This document shows, piece by piece, positions 23,741 through 35,158 of a stretch of DNA of 64,000 nucleotides (position 1 is the first letter of the stretch; every line of letters starts with the position of its first letter). The notes beneath the pieces were generated by a model. That model ran no database searches and was not told the origin of the DNA. It saw only the letters and a program-made list of their open reading frames with translations. The DNA is from Ophioderma brevispina. Taxonomy: Eukaryota; Echinodermata; Ophiuroidea; Amphilepidida; Ophiodermatidae. The translations under genes and the position numbers were made by a program. The stretch covers positions 62,001 through 126,000 of the forward strand of contig JAMKCH010035364.1 in assembly GCA_023653785.1 (NCBI GenBank). Reading direction: 5' to 3'.

Positions 23741-24389
23741 GTAGATTTCAAAATAAGTGAGACCTCATTAAAAGTTTTAGGTCTGTCCATTCACCGTGAG
23801 AGGTAAGAGGAATTATTTTAATGGCCACAGGTAAAAAAAGGTTATGGCACTAATACAATGTACAGTAATGTAGTTAGTAAATAAATGTTGCCCTAAAATA
23901 AATATATCATTTCACGTCTTAGATAGCTTGGATATTTCAATTGAAGTATCAGGATGAAAACACCGGCAATTATGTCATTAAACGTTGTTATTTGAACATA
24001 ACTTACCTTTGACACTGCAAAATATCATTCCTTATCACAGCATTGGACAAATAATGCATTCTGATATCAATGATATGAACATATAACACAACTAAGTTTT
24101 TTTGTGGCCATAAAAAAATGGGCCAACCTTGTATTAAGAGATTAGCGCAAAGCGGATTTGACATCCAGGCCAACCATGGCATAAGTCCTCCTATCATTGA
24201 CAGACCATTGTAGAACTAAATGCATCAGTTTCCAGTAAGCCGATTGTGTGCAGTAACTTTGTACAATGGACACACTGTTTTGTTATGGTAACAAACGCCT
24301 AGTCTCAGCATGGTCGGGGTTAGAACCCATATCAATATATATTACCCCTATGGAAATATGCAAGAAGTCTCACTTAATTTGAAATCTAC
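23741..24389 (-). mobile_element. 649-bp TIR element, family H, empty-site copy
   Basis: GTAGATTTCAAAATAAGTGA at the left end mirrors TCACTTAATTTGAAATCTAC at the right end, giving termini of about 28 bases. TA (or TATA) flanks both sides, compatible with a Tc1/mariner-type TA duplication. The interior matches 50019-51540 in reverse orientation, but without two large insertions carried there. There is no transposase. The flanking (ATT)n tract makes the exact target duplication uncertain. Confidence 0.8.
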
Positions 24390-24394
24390 TATAA

Positions 24395-24614
24395 AATATG
24401 GAATTATGATTAAACACATTTTTATCACATTTGTTTCCTTTCTTTTTCTTTAATTTCGTTTCGATTATTTTGTCCTTTTCAGTCTCAAGGTTAACGCGAA
24501 ATTGAAGCAAGCAGAATGTAATTACTTCCTCAAGGTAGTATCCATGACATTATCAAATGGATTTACCAGCCAACAGACACCATCAGAACATGGACGTATA
24601 CAATTATGAATAAC
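24395..24614. other. no feature seen
   Basis: Short AT-rich spacer between two inverted-repeat elements. Confidence 0.4.
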
Positions 24615-24618
24615 TTAA

Positions 24619-25183
24619 AGGGACATACTGGAATGAAAAAATTGACATAATGAAAAGGACCCTTACTGAAATCACTTCCACGAGTTTTTAAAACAATTTG
24701 GATGTTTACATTCTGTAAAAGCAGTAAAAACAGGAAGAGTTCCGGGGGGTGGCAGCTTGTGGCAATTTCTGGAACAAGGATGCTGACATTACTGCCAGCA
24801 TTTACCAAATTTGAAAAGCATGTTGTCACAGCTCACAGACCATTGCTATTGTATATGTGTTAATCCCGGCTAATCCATCTTTCACTTGCCAGATCAATAT
24901 CTTACTACAAGCCTAAAGTACAATGTCTGAACCCCGGTCTGAATGCTTTTGAATTATGTCGCAAAACATGCCAGATACACTGTGAATTCTGTCAGGGATG
25001 TGAACACCTTGCTTTTCTGTTCCAGAAATTGCCACAAACTGCCACCTCCACCCCCGAACTATTCCTGTTTGTACCGTTTTTACAGAATGTAAACATCCAA
25101 ATTGTTTTCAAACTCGTGGAAGTGATTTCAGTAAGGGTCTTTTTCATTATGTCAATTTTTTTTTTTCATCCCATTATGTCCCT
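24619..25183. mobile_element. 565-bp foldback MITE at a TTAA site
   Basis: Terminal inverted repeats of roughly 170 bases: AGGGACATACTGGAATGAAA at the left and TTTCATCCCATTATGTCCCT at the right, then continuing similarity through TGAAATCACTTCCACGAGTT and its mirror, to a GGCAATTTCTGGAACA block. TTAA flanks both termini (24615-24618 and 25184-25187). TTAA duplications occur in piggyBac and Kolobok elements, and the AGG start fits Kolobok better. There is no transposase; the minus-strand ORF in the left arm is a by-product. Confidence 0.85.
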
Positions 25184-25454
25184 TTAATGTAAGAGCTTTT
25201 GGGTACGGTTGAATAGCATAATTCACCTAAAATTAATTGTGATATAGTATTTTTATGAAACAAAATCTTGCCACGACTCCACGCAATTTTGATGGAGGAT
25301 AAATACACATTATTTTATCTCACGTTAATAGAATACAGACAGACAGATAAACAGACAATAGGCTTACACTCAACCAGACACAGAGTTGGTGCCATGGCTA
25401 GTAGCCTACATATATATTTAATTTAGGGCGTTAGCGGGTGCTGATTTCGCCACT

Positions 25455-25603
25455 GGGACACACACCTACACTCACCCACACCCAAGCTTCACCCACCCAC
25501 ACCCAAGCTTCACCCACCCACCCACCCACCCACACACACACACACACACACGCCCACACACACACACACAATCGCGCGCGCACACACACACACAGATATG
25601 AAA
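25455..25603. repeat. CA-rich microsatellite / 21-base minisatellite
   Basis: An imperfect unit containing CACCCACACCCAAGCTTCAC is repeated about twice, followed by (CCCA)n and then (CA)n with a CGCGCG interruption. The Pro/His/Thr-rich ORF here is a translation of this repeat and not a gene. Confidence 0.9.
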
Positions 25604-25609
25604 TCTTCC

Positions 25610-26100
25610 AAAATTGTAGTACTAAACTATATGCGAGACGATAAATAGCTGAATATTGATCAAAAATTTGATTTCTTACTATTTCTTACCTATGTTCTGC
25701 ACCCTCAGGCCACACGTTCTAGCTTATTTTTTTCTTTAGGTTTTAATCTTTAGAAAGGGTCTGATTATTTGACTGAAAAACATGTATCGTTTGTAGATTT
25801 CCATATGAAGGTAAAGTTAGCTGAAGTTACATAAACAGAAGAACAATCAAATTGTCATTAATGGATATGAACAAAGTACTGGAATAATATATTGTATCAA
25901 ACAAAATGCTTAATTATGAAATGCAATTCATGTATCACGTGTTTTTATTAGTTATTTTAAGTGAACAATTGCATTGTATTTTTAATGGCTGTGTGGCTTG
26001 TCTGATAATGGGATATATTGAGAATCGCACGTTCACCGATTCTGACTGGATCCGACCCGTCCTTTTTAAGCATTATATTTGCGACACCTTGGAGATATTT
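25610..26100. other. no gene recognised
   Basis: One 72-codon open frame (25906-26124) shows no domain and runs into LINE-like sequence. No gene is supported. Confidence 0.4.
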
Positions 26101-26104
26101 GTCG

Positions 26105-26450
26105 GAAGCAAAGAACAAGTTTAGAATGCTTGCAATAAACTATACCACTTATGGCAATCTGGTATCTCCAATTACACCAAACTGAAGTTCTTCGGAGCCT
26201 ATGTAGAAAGTATCCTGTTATATGGATCTGAGACCTCGACCGTGATTAAAGAACTACAGGATAGACTGAATGGCACCTACGCCATGCAGGCTTCTTATTC
26301 GAGTACAAAACATCTTTGTGTGGGCACATGACCAAAGCAAAGATACGTTATATATCCTGCCAATTTCATCCTCTGGTGCCCATCCTCGAGCACGATTTGC
26401 TGGTCACTTCTTCAATGTCTTTGCTCATAGTCCAGACGTGAACATGTAGG
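26105..26450 (+). pseudogene. LINE RT C-terminal fragment
   Basis: In one frame the sequence gives A-C-N-K-L-Y-H-L-W, then K-L-K-F-F-G-A-Y-V-E-S-I-L-L-Y-G-S-E-T near 26180-26245, and later A-R-F-A-G-H-F in another frame near 26390. The V-E-S-x-L-L-Y-G-S-E-T signature is characteristic of the region after the RT catalytic core in a large group of invertebrate LINEs. Frameshifts are present and no flanking element end is visible. Confidence 0.7.
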
Positions 26451-26459
26451 GAGCTTACC

Positions 26460-27520
26460 ATACACAAATAGCGGGGTCGCTCGTCGCCCCTGTGATTGCT
26501 CGAGACCAATCCAGCATTAATTAATCTTCTTCTTTTGTTATTCTAGGGGATTAATGCCCCTTCAGTTGCCTAAAGTAATATTCCATATTCTTTGTTTATC
26601 AAAACGAAAAAAAAAACCCGCAATACAAAATGGTCCATGAGCTGCCATCACCAGATTTTCGGTTCGCTGCACCCAATTGGTGAATACTTTTCCCATATAT
26701 CACTTGAAGGTGATAGTCCCACTGACTAGGATTTAGAATATGTTTCTGCCCCTAAAAGCTGCATCGTTGCGTGTCTTACAACATTTCAAAATGGCCGCCA
26801 TTGTTTTATATGTAAAACCGCCATTATACACCTCGATTACAGATAAAAAGGCATTTTGGCACGGAAGATCGTATGACATACTGAACAGAATAACCTGAAT
26901 GGGAGTTAGCAGTTCAAACATGTTTTTAGGTTCAGCTGTGTCCTTACGACACCTTTAGTCACACTGTTCCAGAATTAATTCCCATAGCAACCCCGGACTC
27001 TCGTCCTGCAAATGCCAAAATCCCAAAGCAAACGAGGTGGGCATACGCGATTCACGTCCCTATCAGACCAACCTATTCCCCTATTGCGGGAACAAATGCA
27101 TTCAATTTGAATTAACAAATGTGCTCCCATTGTCGAGAAATGACATATCTATGATTCTGTCAATCGCTCCTGTCTGAGCGCGTGGTCGTCGACTAGTGGT
27201 CGAGACATAAAATAAACTAATGGGAAGCCCGTGGCTTTGTCTGGTTGCCAATCGCGGATAAACATGTATGTTTTTATTGTTATTATTTAAGGGCTTTCGT
27301 TTCCCAAGCTAGTTTGAAAGCGACACAATGTCTCAACGGATGGGGATCGATGTATAAAATTATAAATATTTAGAAAGTAATTTATATATAAGGACATACG
27401 TTGAAAAAAATCCACAAAAACAGTGACATATCGCCACTTTTGATAAGCATTTATTTCTTTATTGCAACATGGGCTGCACAAATCCAAATCATGTCAGTGC
27501 ATTATATATACTATTGTTAA
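26460..27520. other. no gene recognised
   Basis: No gene, terminal repeat or RNA signal supported in this stretch. Confidence 0.4.
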
Positions 27521-27523
27521 CAA

Positions 27524-27990
27524 GTTCAGATTTCAGATTCAGATTATTTGTCTCTTCGCAAAACATGTATACAAAATAAACATATGATAAACATTAATAT
27601 AGATAACCAGAGGTTATGTACAAAGAGGAACTACTTGGTTGTATACAAATGATAAAGTAATACTTACGAACTATGGTGAAATAAAAACTTATTTTTTCAG
27701 AACGACAGGTATAGGTGATACTATTACAGACAAACAATACAAAGCAGTATTTGGAATGCATACAAGGTGAAGGGACGAGGACACTGCTAAACGCGAGGAG
27801 TGAGGTCCCAGTGGCCTCTACAAAAAGGGTAAACAAATGAAAACTTTACAAGAGATATGCTTAAATACTAAAAAAGGGGTTGGCAGACAGGACAGGACAA
27901 ACTTAGGAGAAAAAACATGATGTCTGACTTAAGAGTATTTATAAATGTAATGATAAGTTAAGAGGAGATACAGATAGAAGAGGAGGAAAA
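27524..27990 (-). mobile_element. LINE 3' end with (CTGAAT)n-type tail
   Basis: On the minus strand the segment ends in an AATCTGAATCTGAA-type repeat. Upstream it shares about 290 bases with 33952-34248 in opposite orientation, including CCTCGTCCCTTCACC, GTATGCATTCCAAATACTGC and TAGTTCCTCTTTGTACATAA. A GGCCACTGGGACCTCACTCC block marks the upstream limit of the match; further upstream it continues to about 27990. This looks like the 3' UTR of a non-LTR retrotransposon with a simple-repeat tail. The protein-coding part is not present. Confidence 0.75.
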
Positions 27991-27999
27991 GGAGGAAAA

Positions 28000-29155
28000 A
28001 AAATATTTTTATTTTTTTTATTTTTTGCGTTTTATTTATATATTTAAAGTTCAAAATTTGAATGGTGACGATTTTTTATTTAGTTTGTGTGTTCCGTGTT
28101 GTTGTTGTTTTTTTTTTATGCCAAGGAATATATTAAACATGTTAGACGGTGACTTGAGGTTCTTGTAAAGAAATAGCTTTAAAGGAATCATTTCAATGTT
28201 TGCAATGGAAAATAAAAATGGAATTGAAATTGCATTTTCTAAGATTGTGCAAAAAATACCATTTTTTCAGCACAACATATCCAATCAACCTTTGATTTTT
28301 AAGTACCTTTTTCATTGCAACGTTTTCTATAAATAAGCTGACGGAAAGCATATTTTGTTTTGCCACCTGCACAAATTACATCTTGCTATTTGTCACGTTT
28401 TAAAAACGTCTCATTCTTCATACATGTCTCTACGATCCATTTTTTTACAAAATTAGCAATTGCCTTAATGCAACTACATGACATAAATACGAATAAAGAA
28501 TAGAAGTTGGCTTTAATCGCTACGAACTGAATTGGGGCTTTAACACAGTCGATATATAATGCATAACCACAAATGGATTGGTGACTATGGCCCCTTTCTA
28601 TTCGCTGCTACTTAACTAACAAGCAAAAATGAAAGGAAAACACATTTTTTTATGAAGGGATTTTGAAGGGTGTTAGATGCATTTGTGCGTTTGTTACTTC
28701 ACTTCAAACGCTCCTTGCCATTTTTCGCACGTCTGGGCATACGGTCAAAACTCTAATGCATCATTTCGCTTAAAATGACGCTTTTGTATAAAGCCATTAC
28801 CGCAAACCATCATATTTATCGTGCAGGTGGTCTCTTAAGGGATATCGATTTTTTGCAACTTGAAGGTGTTTGAGTAGGGCCTAATGCACAACACTCTAAC
28901 GTAATTGCCCAACTTGGGGGTAGGATCATTTTAAGCCAGGCATTTGCCTATCTAGGACGTCGGTGAGTCTGCTGGTGGTTTGCAAAAAAGCTGAAATTGA
29001 CAGATTTGCAATCATCCGAAAGAAAATAGTGCTCTTCAAACAAAACAGTTTTAATATGACATGACGTCTGCAAGATTTTTCGGCGATATGAAGTATCAAG
29101 ATCAACTCGAGGAATGTTGTTTTGTCGGCTATTGTGTCACGTTATATAAAAAATG
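28000..29155. other. no gene recognised
   Basis: AT-rich with poly-T/poly-A runs at about 28000-28030. No repeat or exon could be supported up to the IgSF pseudogene. Confidence 0.4.
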
Positions 29156-29159
29156 TTCC

Positions 29160-30340
29160 GACAACTGTTCAGGGATATGCCAGATTTTGGTTTTGGCTCT
29201 CAACTGGAGGTTTCATCCAGGGTGCTCCGGAACTAGAATATCTGCAACTGCCCCAGTCAATCCCATTCAGGAAGGAGGGATACTTTCAGTTGCATTGTCA
29301 AGTGCTTGGGGGATTGAGAGATGACTAGGGAGTAGCATATTTCGCCAATTGAATGGTCGAACCGAACGACTTTCGATAAACGAAAGAAGTTTTATCCCCA
29401 GCTGGCGATAACGTGTTCATGCATTAAGACAACTGGAAGATGCAACAACAGTGTATTTCCTATCCATCATGGGTGTGGAAAAAATCAGATTGCGGGAGAA
29501 TATACATGAAAGTGATCGTGATGGCGCTTTGCAAGATAAGTCGCGGGTTGATTCTGTTAATTTCCAGATTTGTATTTTCCATCTCAAAGTATCCTACGTG
29601 TTCATCAAACAAACACTAGTCGTGCGGAAAGAACCCCGTTGACCCTTGCGTAGTTCAGAGAAGGGTCATCCCCCGGTTAAACAGTATCTTGGGCCAGAGC
29701 TGGAACTACAAACCACTGAAATACACCAATTATGAAGATTCGCTGACAAGCTATTACCGTGGTAAATTTAACTACTAACTCGCCGACAACCGGGCAATGT
29801 TTATGTGTGAATCCAAAAGCGCTGAATGTATCAGCAAAGACGGAAGATTGCATATAGGACCCAATAAACAGTCGTGCCAATTTCGTCGAGCACAAATGAA
29901 GGGAACCGACATTTGCCTATTACAAACAACCTCTTAATGAGTTGAAGTCTGCAGGTAAGACAGTCACGGACAATAGCAATAAACCAATGCTATATCCATC
30001 TAACTTTCAAAACTTGTTTCCTCAATGTCGTCATCTGAATTAAACTGGATAGTCACAACACTAGCGGCCTCATTCTTTGCTGTAATTTGTTTTTCATAAT
30101 TTCTATGATTCTTCGTGCTAATACAAGCTGGCAAGTTCATCGAGATCACAAACGCTGTAATCATGCAGCACACAACCGATTGAGGTATTTACCGTTGCTT
30201 GAACATGAAAATAGACCGGATAATTTATATATGTCTCTTGACGAACAGCAAAATGTCACACTAGTGACCATACAAATCATGTTTGATTTAATGGAAGTAG
30301 ATAACAACTTATATTTATTAACGCCACTGTTTTTTAAATC
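29160..30340 (+). pseudogene. decayed IgSF receptor, relative of the 44 kb gene
   Basis: The segment can be followed against the intact gene domain by domain, with frame changes. The signal-peptide zone is at 29176-29215. Ig domain 1 reads A-P-V-N-P-I-Q-E-G-G-I-L-S-V near 29251 (intact: A-P-V-N-P-V-E-V-G-A-I-F-S-V), then N-G-R-T-E-R-L-S near 29354 and V-Y-F-L-S-I near 29452. A D-C-G-E-Y strand follows near 29488 with single-base indels. The second Ig half is W-N-Y, then F-M-C-E-S near 29800. The membrane start is W-I-V-T-T-L-A-A near 30046, and the tail is R-P-D-N-L-Y-M-S-L near 30213. There are in-frame stops and several frameshifts. The 511-base intron of the intact gene is absent: 97 bases separate the homologous donor point from the shared TTGTATTTTCCATCT, against 98 in the spliced intact exon 2. 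No poly-A tail was found. Confidence 0.8.
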
Positions 30341-30599
30341 GTTGTATCCATGCATGAAAAACCTAACGTTCTCACGCTATAATCTACAGATTATTAGTTC
30401 CCCCATGTACCCACCTTCAAAACACACTCTAAACTGATTTTAGACAACTATACATCTTCAATAATGTTTATTTTACAAAACAAGTAACTATTATTGTCCC
30501 AAGGGGTCCGTTTTTGGCGGCCCTCTTGGATTAAGAGATATTTATTGTACATTTGGGGTCCAATGTAGTTAAAAGTACCCCCAGTGTTTCGTCTCATCA

Positions 30600-31050
30600 C
30601 AAGGACGCAACCATAATATAGTTTGGTATTCATTACAGGGCTATCTCGGTGAAAATGGTGAAAAATGTCATGGAACTTTTGATTGGCGCAGAATCATTGT
30701 ACAGGGGCAAGTTTTCAAAATGCTTCACATCTTGACTAAAGGGTGTCAAATGTTGGTAGAAGCAACATGGAAATTACATTTTTCATGAGTTAGAATTTTC
30801 CCGCCTTTTTATTTTAAAAAGTAGTTATCCTAACAACTCCAATACAAAGCCATGCAAATTTGACTGGAGGTAATTTTAGCACGGAATTTATAAACAGCCC
30901 TAGAATTACAACTAAAACTTTTCTGCTCAATACCAACCTAAACACTTCACAACCAATTTGTGTCAAGATCTATACTTTTTGAAAGTTTGACCGCCCTGTA
31001 CAATGACTCAATCAAAAGTTCAAGGTTATGGTACTTTCACCCCATATCTC
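30600..31050. repeat. 450-base imperfect palindrome
   Basis: GGAACTTTTGATTG, CATTGTACAGGG and ACATCTTGAC in the left half (30675-30740) are mirrored by CAAGATCTA, CCCTGTACAATG and CAATCAAAAGTTC in the right half (30963-31023). Its outer left part (TCATCACAAGGAC, then AATATAGTTTGGTAT) resembles an arm of the 230-1490 palindrome, so the two probably belong to one family. Confidence 0.65.
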
Positions 31051-31408
31051 CCCCCCCCCCTTAACTGACGTCACAATATGTCAAAAGTATTATTTTCCAA
31101 TTCATTATGAACGAGAACGAATCAGTTGAGATACTTTCCGACTACATCGAACCCCTTTATATTACTGATTCTCATATGCGATCCAAGATGGCCACCAAAA
31201 CCCGTCAGGCTATACTATAACATCAAAAATTCTTTAAGGAAATAATGATGCAAATCTAAAATCATGTTAGTATTAGTTGTTAAGGGATGGATGCATAGGA
31301 CCCTATGTTAATCGCTGACTAATCAATATACATCGACCTCATGGTTGGAACATCCGTTCGGAGCTAACCTTTATACGTTGTATTTTCTGCTTGGCAAATT
31401 TGAACATT

Positions 31409-31512
31409 GGGGTTGTTGTTTCTGTAGTGTGTGTTGGGTGTATGGGGAGATTGTGGGGTCGGGGTGGTGTGGGGGTATATGTGAGTGTGTGGGTGTGTGT
31501 GGTGTGTGTGTG
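31409..31512 (+). repeat. G/T-rich tract
   Basis: About 100 bases of GTGTG, GGGGT and TGGGTG runs with very few C residues. Runs of three or more G are frequent enough that a G-quadruplex on this strand is possible. The small ORF reading through it is low-complexity. Confidence 0.7.
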
Positions 31513-31519
31513 ACGAAAT

Positions 31520-33600
31520 TAACGTTTTTAACCTTGACTCACATTATACTCATCTTGTACGCATTGACCAATTAAAGCTTAAGGGGGCATTTCACGATTA
31601 TTAGCATCTCTTTTTTATTGTTCACAAGATATCCTGAAAAAAAAAGGGAAAAGTGTATTCCCAAAATTCGGGTTGATTCCGACCTTGCATTTAGTTGTGA
31701 AAGAAAATTTTGGAAATCACAATTTCCTGGGACATATGATGTGCTTAATTGCCATCATATTACGTATCCCACGCGGACTGAAAGGACAAAATTGCAAATT
31801 TATGTTGCAGAGATGATCAAACTGCTCGTCCATATTCATATTAGTCACGCATACAAAACTAACGCTAACGTTTAGGACGAGACTCAGATTTCAAATGTTA
31901 GAGGTAAGTTAGGACAGTGGTTATGGATCACGAAATGCCATCCAACGCCATGTCGGTCCATCAGACACCCCTGTCAGGATTATGGGGTGTACAACCTTAA
32001 CTTAATTTACCCATATGGCCTTTTGACTCCACTTGCAAACCACGATGGAGGCGGACGAGGGGAACCGGTCCGGTGGCCGCGGTGTTTGTATTTTATTTTT
32101 TTCCGTAATATGTAAAAGACAGATATATTGTGCGCATTAACCATATGGGCATGCTATTCCCTAAAAAAGTATTAATTTTATCGTAATTATTTTGTTGTCT
32201 ATTTCTCCTTATGTTTCCAGAGATATCTTACTCTCATTATTTTGTTTTCTTCTTATCCCTGTTCTTTTCCACATCTTCTCTGCCATCTCCTTCTACCGTT
32301 TCTTAATTTTAATTCTTGCTTTGTTCCTTTTAAACCTAACCCTTGGTAAAACAACCTTTGAGAGCATGAGAATAGTATTTTACACTAGTATTTATTATGA
32401 ACACGTAACATTTCAAAGTCGATGAGAGAGAGCGGTTAACTCATTCCGAAAATCCCTGAAGGACCGTATATTTTGTTTCAACTTTTGAAAGAAAATAAAT
32501 AAACACTTTTATTTTTTTTATTTTTTTTATCTTTTTTATTTAGTTTTCTGAACAGCTATAACTGTCCTCAAAATAACACTTACGCATGTATCAGCAATAT
32601 CGAAGTAATCTTGATGATAGATTCAAATCAGGCAACATGAAGGACACTTACTATGTCTTCCACCTCGTGAGTAACACTGTTCAATAGAAGGATGTTTACG
32701 ATGAAATGGATGTCCACTAATACAGGAGAGTCCGTGTCAAATAATTTCCATCAGATTTAGAAGCCGAATTTGAAATTTGTTAAATGAAATCTCGCAAAAC
32801 ACCAATATATAACAATGGTGTTGAAAAACAAAGTTATCGTGAATCATATGTAATAATTGCATACAGTGTCATTAAACGTGGTTTAAAAGCTATGTATGGA
32901 CATAAGTATATCCAAGTGTGTATGCTTTTGTTTTACTTTGATTCTGTATATCAATTCAATTCATACGAACAGATATGGCATAGTTTTAGTTTGCGAAACA
33001 AAAAACCGCTTCGCATGATCCAAGTAAAATATACGAGCCTGCATTGTAAGTTAAAAATGTCTTATGAAACTTAACGTAATTTTTAAACCCGTATGGTTTT
33101 GTTCTAAAGTTATGCTTACTTACCAGAAGAGAAGTATCCTATATTTGCCTTATTTTGTATACAATATTGTTTAAAATTATTTATCTATTTAAGTAGAGAA
33201 GATAGTTTTCTCACAGGAAAGTACCTACTTGTTTTGTAATCTATCATGTTCAAGAGATGATGACATTCCCTAATTTATAAGTTTGTAATCGGTACAGGTG
33301 ATTTCCAATGATATCCATCAAATGTATGATCCCATTGCTTGATGTAAGAGTGAATGTATAGCTTGGTATTTTAGATCTTGGAAATTAAACTGGAAAAATA
33401 AATAGAGAATATCTTAGTGACTTGGCCCAGTAGTTATGTTGTGGATCTTCATGTGGTGGATCGGTGGCAGTATACCAGGATCATCACTAAATCGCTAAAA
33501 GCTATTTTGGTCTGCTACCCAATATTTCAAGCCAAAGAACTTCATTTTTTCCTCTTCGCAATATTTTTTTCAATCTTCTTTCCATTCATATTCCTTACAA
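31520..33600. other. no gene recognised
   Basis: No exon or element boundary supported. A GC-rich patch lies at about 32042-32085, and poly-T/poly-A tracts at about 32505-32545. Confidence 0.4.
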
Positions 33601-33606
33601 AGCACA

Positions 33607-33951
33607 TCAAAATAACCAGTTAGATATTTGTTTAAGTTCAATGTTAATTATTTCATCAAGTTTAAGCGGATATGAGTGGGAAAATAATATATTCGTGTCA
33701 TCTGCAAATAAAATAAACTGGTGAATTTTGGAACAGAGGGGTAAATCATCTATGTAAAGTAGGAATAAGAGTGGACCAAGTATAGAGCCCTGCGGAATTC
33801 CGCATGTGATGCTGACAGGGTCAGATATAGTGTTGTTGTGGATCACTCGTTGATGTCTGCCGGTCAGGTAGCTTCTCATCCAGTCGTTGGCAAGGCCTCT
33901 AATACCATAATCATACAGTTTCGTGGTTGATGGTATCAAAGGCCTTGCTTA
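33607..33951 (-). pseudogene. LINE RT central fragment
   Basis: On the minus strand: K-A-F-D-T-I-N-H-E near 33940, a small deletion, then Y-G-I-R-G-L-A-N-D-W, G-I-P-Q-G-S-I-L-G-P-L-L-F near 33790 and F-I-L-F-A-D-D-T-N near 33710, ending N-W-L-F. These are RT blocks from the finger/palm through the catalytic F-A-D-D of a Jockey/CR1-type non-LTR retrotransposon. Both the N-terminal part and everything after the palm are missing. The fragment abuts a LINE 3' tail in the opposite orientation. Confidence 0.85.
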
Positions 33952-34248
33952 TTTTTTTACCCTTTTTTGTGGAGGGCACTGCGACCTCACGCCTCGCGTT
34001 TGGGCAGTGCCCTCGTCCCTTCACCATGTATGCATTCCAAATACTGCTTGTATTGTTTTTCTGTAATATTATCACCTATATGAAAATATGATTTAATTTA
34101 ACCATAGTTCTACTTTATCATACAACCAAATAGTTCCTCTTTGTACATAATCTATGGTTATCTATATATTAAGGTTTATCATCTGTTTATTTGTATACAT
34201 GTTTTGTGAAGAGGCAAATAAATCTGAATCTGAAATCTGAATCTGAAA
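33952..34248 (+). mobile_element. LINE 3' end with (CTGAAT)n-type tail, second copy
   Basis: Matches the minus-strand element at 27524-27820, here on the plus strand. It starts at GTGGAGGGCACTGCGACCTC and ends with a repeat of AATCTGAATCTGAA near 34218-34247. The junction with the RT fragment on its left is immediate. Confidence 0.8.
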
Positions 34249-34249
34249 A

Positions 34250-35100
34250 CATTACATGTTGTATCTATATAACATACCAACAAGTTGTTACACATTTTAT
34301 ATATAGTTTGAATAAAAAGTCCACAATGTTAACAGACTTAATCATTACATATATATAGTTGCATTTAGAAACAATCTTTTCTAGGCCGTGAGTTACCGTT
34401 TTAACCTCATAATTTACAACAGTTTTCTTAACTTCATTTCTTGCTGAAACACGAATAATAAGTTTGAATGTTTTCCATGTTTATACTTGCTAATGCATAA
34501 TTTGCCAATAATGATCAATTGATTAACTAGATGATTACATTTATTATTGAGTTTGTTATAGCCAAAAAGTACGTCTGTGACAGAAATTTGACAGCAATTC
34601 CCATTTTTTTAATCAAAAAATGATTCCAGTCTGTTGTCCTAAAACTGGGCATTTGTGACGGGCATGTTTGTGGATTTATCTGGTTTGTTCTGAAAAAAGG
34701 AATATTTTATCGAAGAAGATACCCTCGGATTTATAATCCTGGATTATTATTCTGTGGATTGGATTCTTCGCTGTGAGGACATAATCACTGTCGAACTGCA
34801 GCTTAATATTTTAACTTTGGCACCACACCAATTTCGTAACATTAAAGGACAACCCTATGTATTGAGTGTGATCAGCATTGTTATTGTATTTTGGAATTAT
34901 CAATTTTTTGAATCAATCAATTCGTTAAAACATAATAAATCAGTGTTAATATATAAAATTCAGATCATTTGTTTGTGTTTAAAGGGTGTTTCTGACTTTA
35001 GCATCCACGAATTGTCGTAACAGTATACAAAGTTCATATACAGCATTATACTTCACGGTGACAGTTACGTAATTAAAGTGCATTTCGAAATATTTGAGTC
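34250..35100. other. no gene recognised
   Basis: No gene supported. The 88-codon open frame at 34754-35020 has no recognisable domain. Confidence 0.4.
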
Positions 35101-35158
35101 TACTTTTAACCCTCGTCTAGCTGAGCCGGTTTCTTGCCATCTGCAAGAGGGCACTTAA

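Noticed and set aside
25438..25644. Open frame rich in Pro, His and Thr
   Set aside because: It is the translation of a CA-rich microsatellite.
30087..30437. 116-codon open frame as an independent gene
   Set aside because: Its start coincides with the transmembrane region of the IgSF relic and its sequence continues that protein's tail after a frameshift.
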